NCBI GenBank assembly: GCA_028822985.1
Contig: JAPKCK010000004.1
Span: 56,240-120,239 of the forward strand
Direction of reading: 5' to 3'
Source of the DNA: Aquiluna sp.
GTDB lineage: Bacteria > Actinomycetota > Actinomycetes > Actinomycetales > Microbacteriaceae
Length of the DNA: 64,000 nucleotides
Part shown: piece after piece, positions 62,939 to 64,000 of the stretch
How the letters are laid out: each line of letters opens with the position of its first letter
Numbering within the stretch: the first letter of the stretch is position 1
Program-made: the position numbers and the translations under genes
Notes under the pieces: generated by a model
Told to the model about the DNA's origin: nothing
What the model saw: the letters and a program-made list of their open reading frames with translations, nothing else
Database searches by the model: none

Positions 62939-63982
62939 TTGTCAAAGACCCACGCCCTCATCGTCAGTGCACCTGGTGCAGCATTTGAAAAAGCAGAAAT
63001 GCCAGTTAGAGAGCTAACTGCCGACGCCGTTGCTATCAGCATCAAGTACTCAGGAATCTGCCACTCAGATATCCACCAGGCACGAGATGAGTGGTTCGAG
63101 GGCATCTTCCCAATGGTTCCAGGTCACGAAATTGTCGGTGAGGTAACAGCCATTGGTGACGCGGTCACCAAGTTCAAGGTTGGCGACAGAGTAGGCGTTG
63201 GAACCTTCGTTGATTCTTGCGGGACCTGTGAGCCTTGCAAGCAAGGCATGGAAAACTACTGCCGAACCGGCAACGTTCAGACTTACAACGGTCGTCACTA
63301 TGACGGCGAAGAGTCTTATGGCGGTTATGCCAAAGACGTCGTGGTCAAAGAGGCCTTTGTTCTAAGGGTTCCAGAAAATCTTGATTACGCGGCAACTGCT
63401 CCATTACTTTGCGCCGGAGTCACCGTCTACTCTCCACTGAAGCACTGGAAAGTAGGACCGGGCATGAAGGTCGGGATCATGGGCCTCGGTGGCCTTGGCC
63501 ACATGGCAGTGAAGTTTGCCGCGGCCATGGGGGCTGAGACTTATGTTCTTGGCCACAGCTTGTCCAAGGCGCAGGATGCAAAGGAGTTCGGTGCCAAGGA
63601 TTACCTAATGACCACTGAGATCTTCGAAACCCACAAAGACTTCTTTGATGTGATTCTGAACACCACTAGCACCGACCTTGATCTTGATTCTTTGCTCGGC
63701 ATGTTGAAAGTCGGCGGAACCTTTGTGACCGTCGGGATTTCCCCAAACAAGCAGGAGTTCCACCCATTTAGCGTGATTACCGCATTGCGCTCAATTGCAG
63801 GGGCAAACACAGGCAGCATCTCTGGCACCCAAGAGATGCTTGATTTCTGTGGTGAGCACAACATTGTTTCAACCATCGAGATGGTTGATGCCAGTGACCC
63901 GAAAACCATCGACGATGCTTATGCCCGAGTGGTGGATAGCGATATCCGCTATCGCTTTGTGATTGACGCAAGCACTATTTAG
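62939..63982 (+). CDS. NAD(P)-dependent alcohol dehydrogenase (zinc-type MDR)
   Basis: YSGICHSDIHQARDEW, GHEIVGEVTAIG, CGTCEPCKQGMENYC, GLGGLGHMAVKFAAAMGAE; TTG start. Confidence 0.94.
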   Translation: MSKTHALIVSAPGAAFEKAEMPVRELTADAVAISIKYSGICHSDIHQARDEWFEGIFPMVPGHEIVGEVTAIGDAVTKFKVGDRVGVGTFVDSCGTCEPCKQGMENYCRTGNVQTYNGRHYDGEESYGGYAKDVVVKEAFVLRVPENLDYAATAPLLCAGVTVYSPLKHWKVGPGMKVGIMGLGGLGHMAVKFAAAMGAETYVLGHSLSKAQDAKEFGAKDYLMTTEIFETHKDFFDVILNTTSTDLDLDSLLGMLKVGGTFVTVGISPNKQEFHPFSVITALRSIAGANTGSISGTQEMLDFCGEHNIVSTIEMVDASDPKTIDDAYARVVDSDIRYRFVIDASTI

Positions 63983-64000
63983 CCAGCTTGGAAGCCTAGG

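Overview
This 64 kb window covers the chromosomal replication-origin region of an actinobacterium. The compact gene content and protein style suggest a small-genome Microbacteriaceae such as a Luna/Rhodoluna/Aquiluna-like lineage; that placement is inference. Left to right it contains: gyrA(partial)-gyrB-dciA-recF-dnaN, an AT-rich oriC, and dnaA on the minus strand; rpmH-rnpA-yidD-yidC-jag-rsmG-parA-parB with two parS sites; a minus-strand block of ddl, a MocR-like aminotransferase, trxA-trxB, murJ and a NUDIX gene; cca; rpsF-ssb-rpsR-rplI and dnaB; purB; pdh/bckd E1a-E1b-E2; a znuABC-zur zinc locus followed by rpmB-rpmG-rpsN; HU; a CopD/CtaG fusion; a PIF1-like helicase; an MMPL transporter; dcd; an apparently decayed BlaI/M56 pair; a dnaK-grpE-dnaJ-hspR-clpB heat-shock operon with HAIR operators; xth, pyrE, purA; and a terminal stretch of less characterised genes (ion channel, GYF/TM2 protein, HEYWH lipoprotein, hydrolases, alcohol dehydrogenase). 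I see no CRISPR array, prophage, IS element, rRNA or clear tRNA. The observations I rate highest are: five perfect DnaA boxes packed upstream of dnaB, about 15 kb from dnaA; both parS sites lying inside short ORFs whose stop codons overlap the start of the next gene, with the parA one carrying a VSRETS peptide in a different frame from ParA; and a BlaI remnant next to an M56/M48-like protein whose HExxH has become QExxH.
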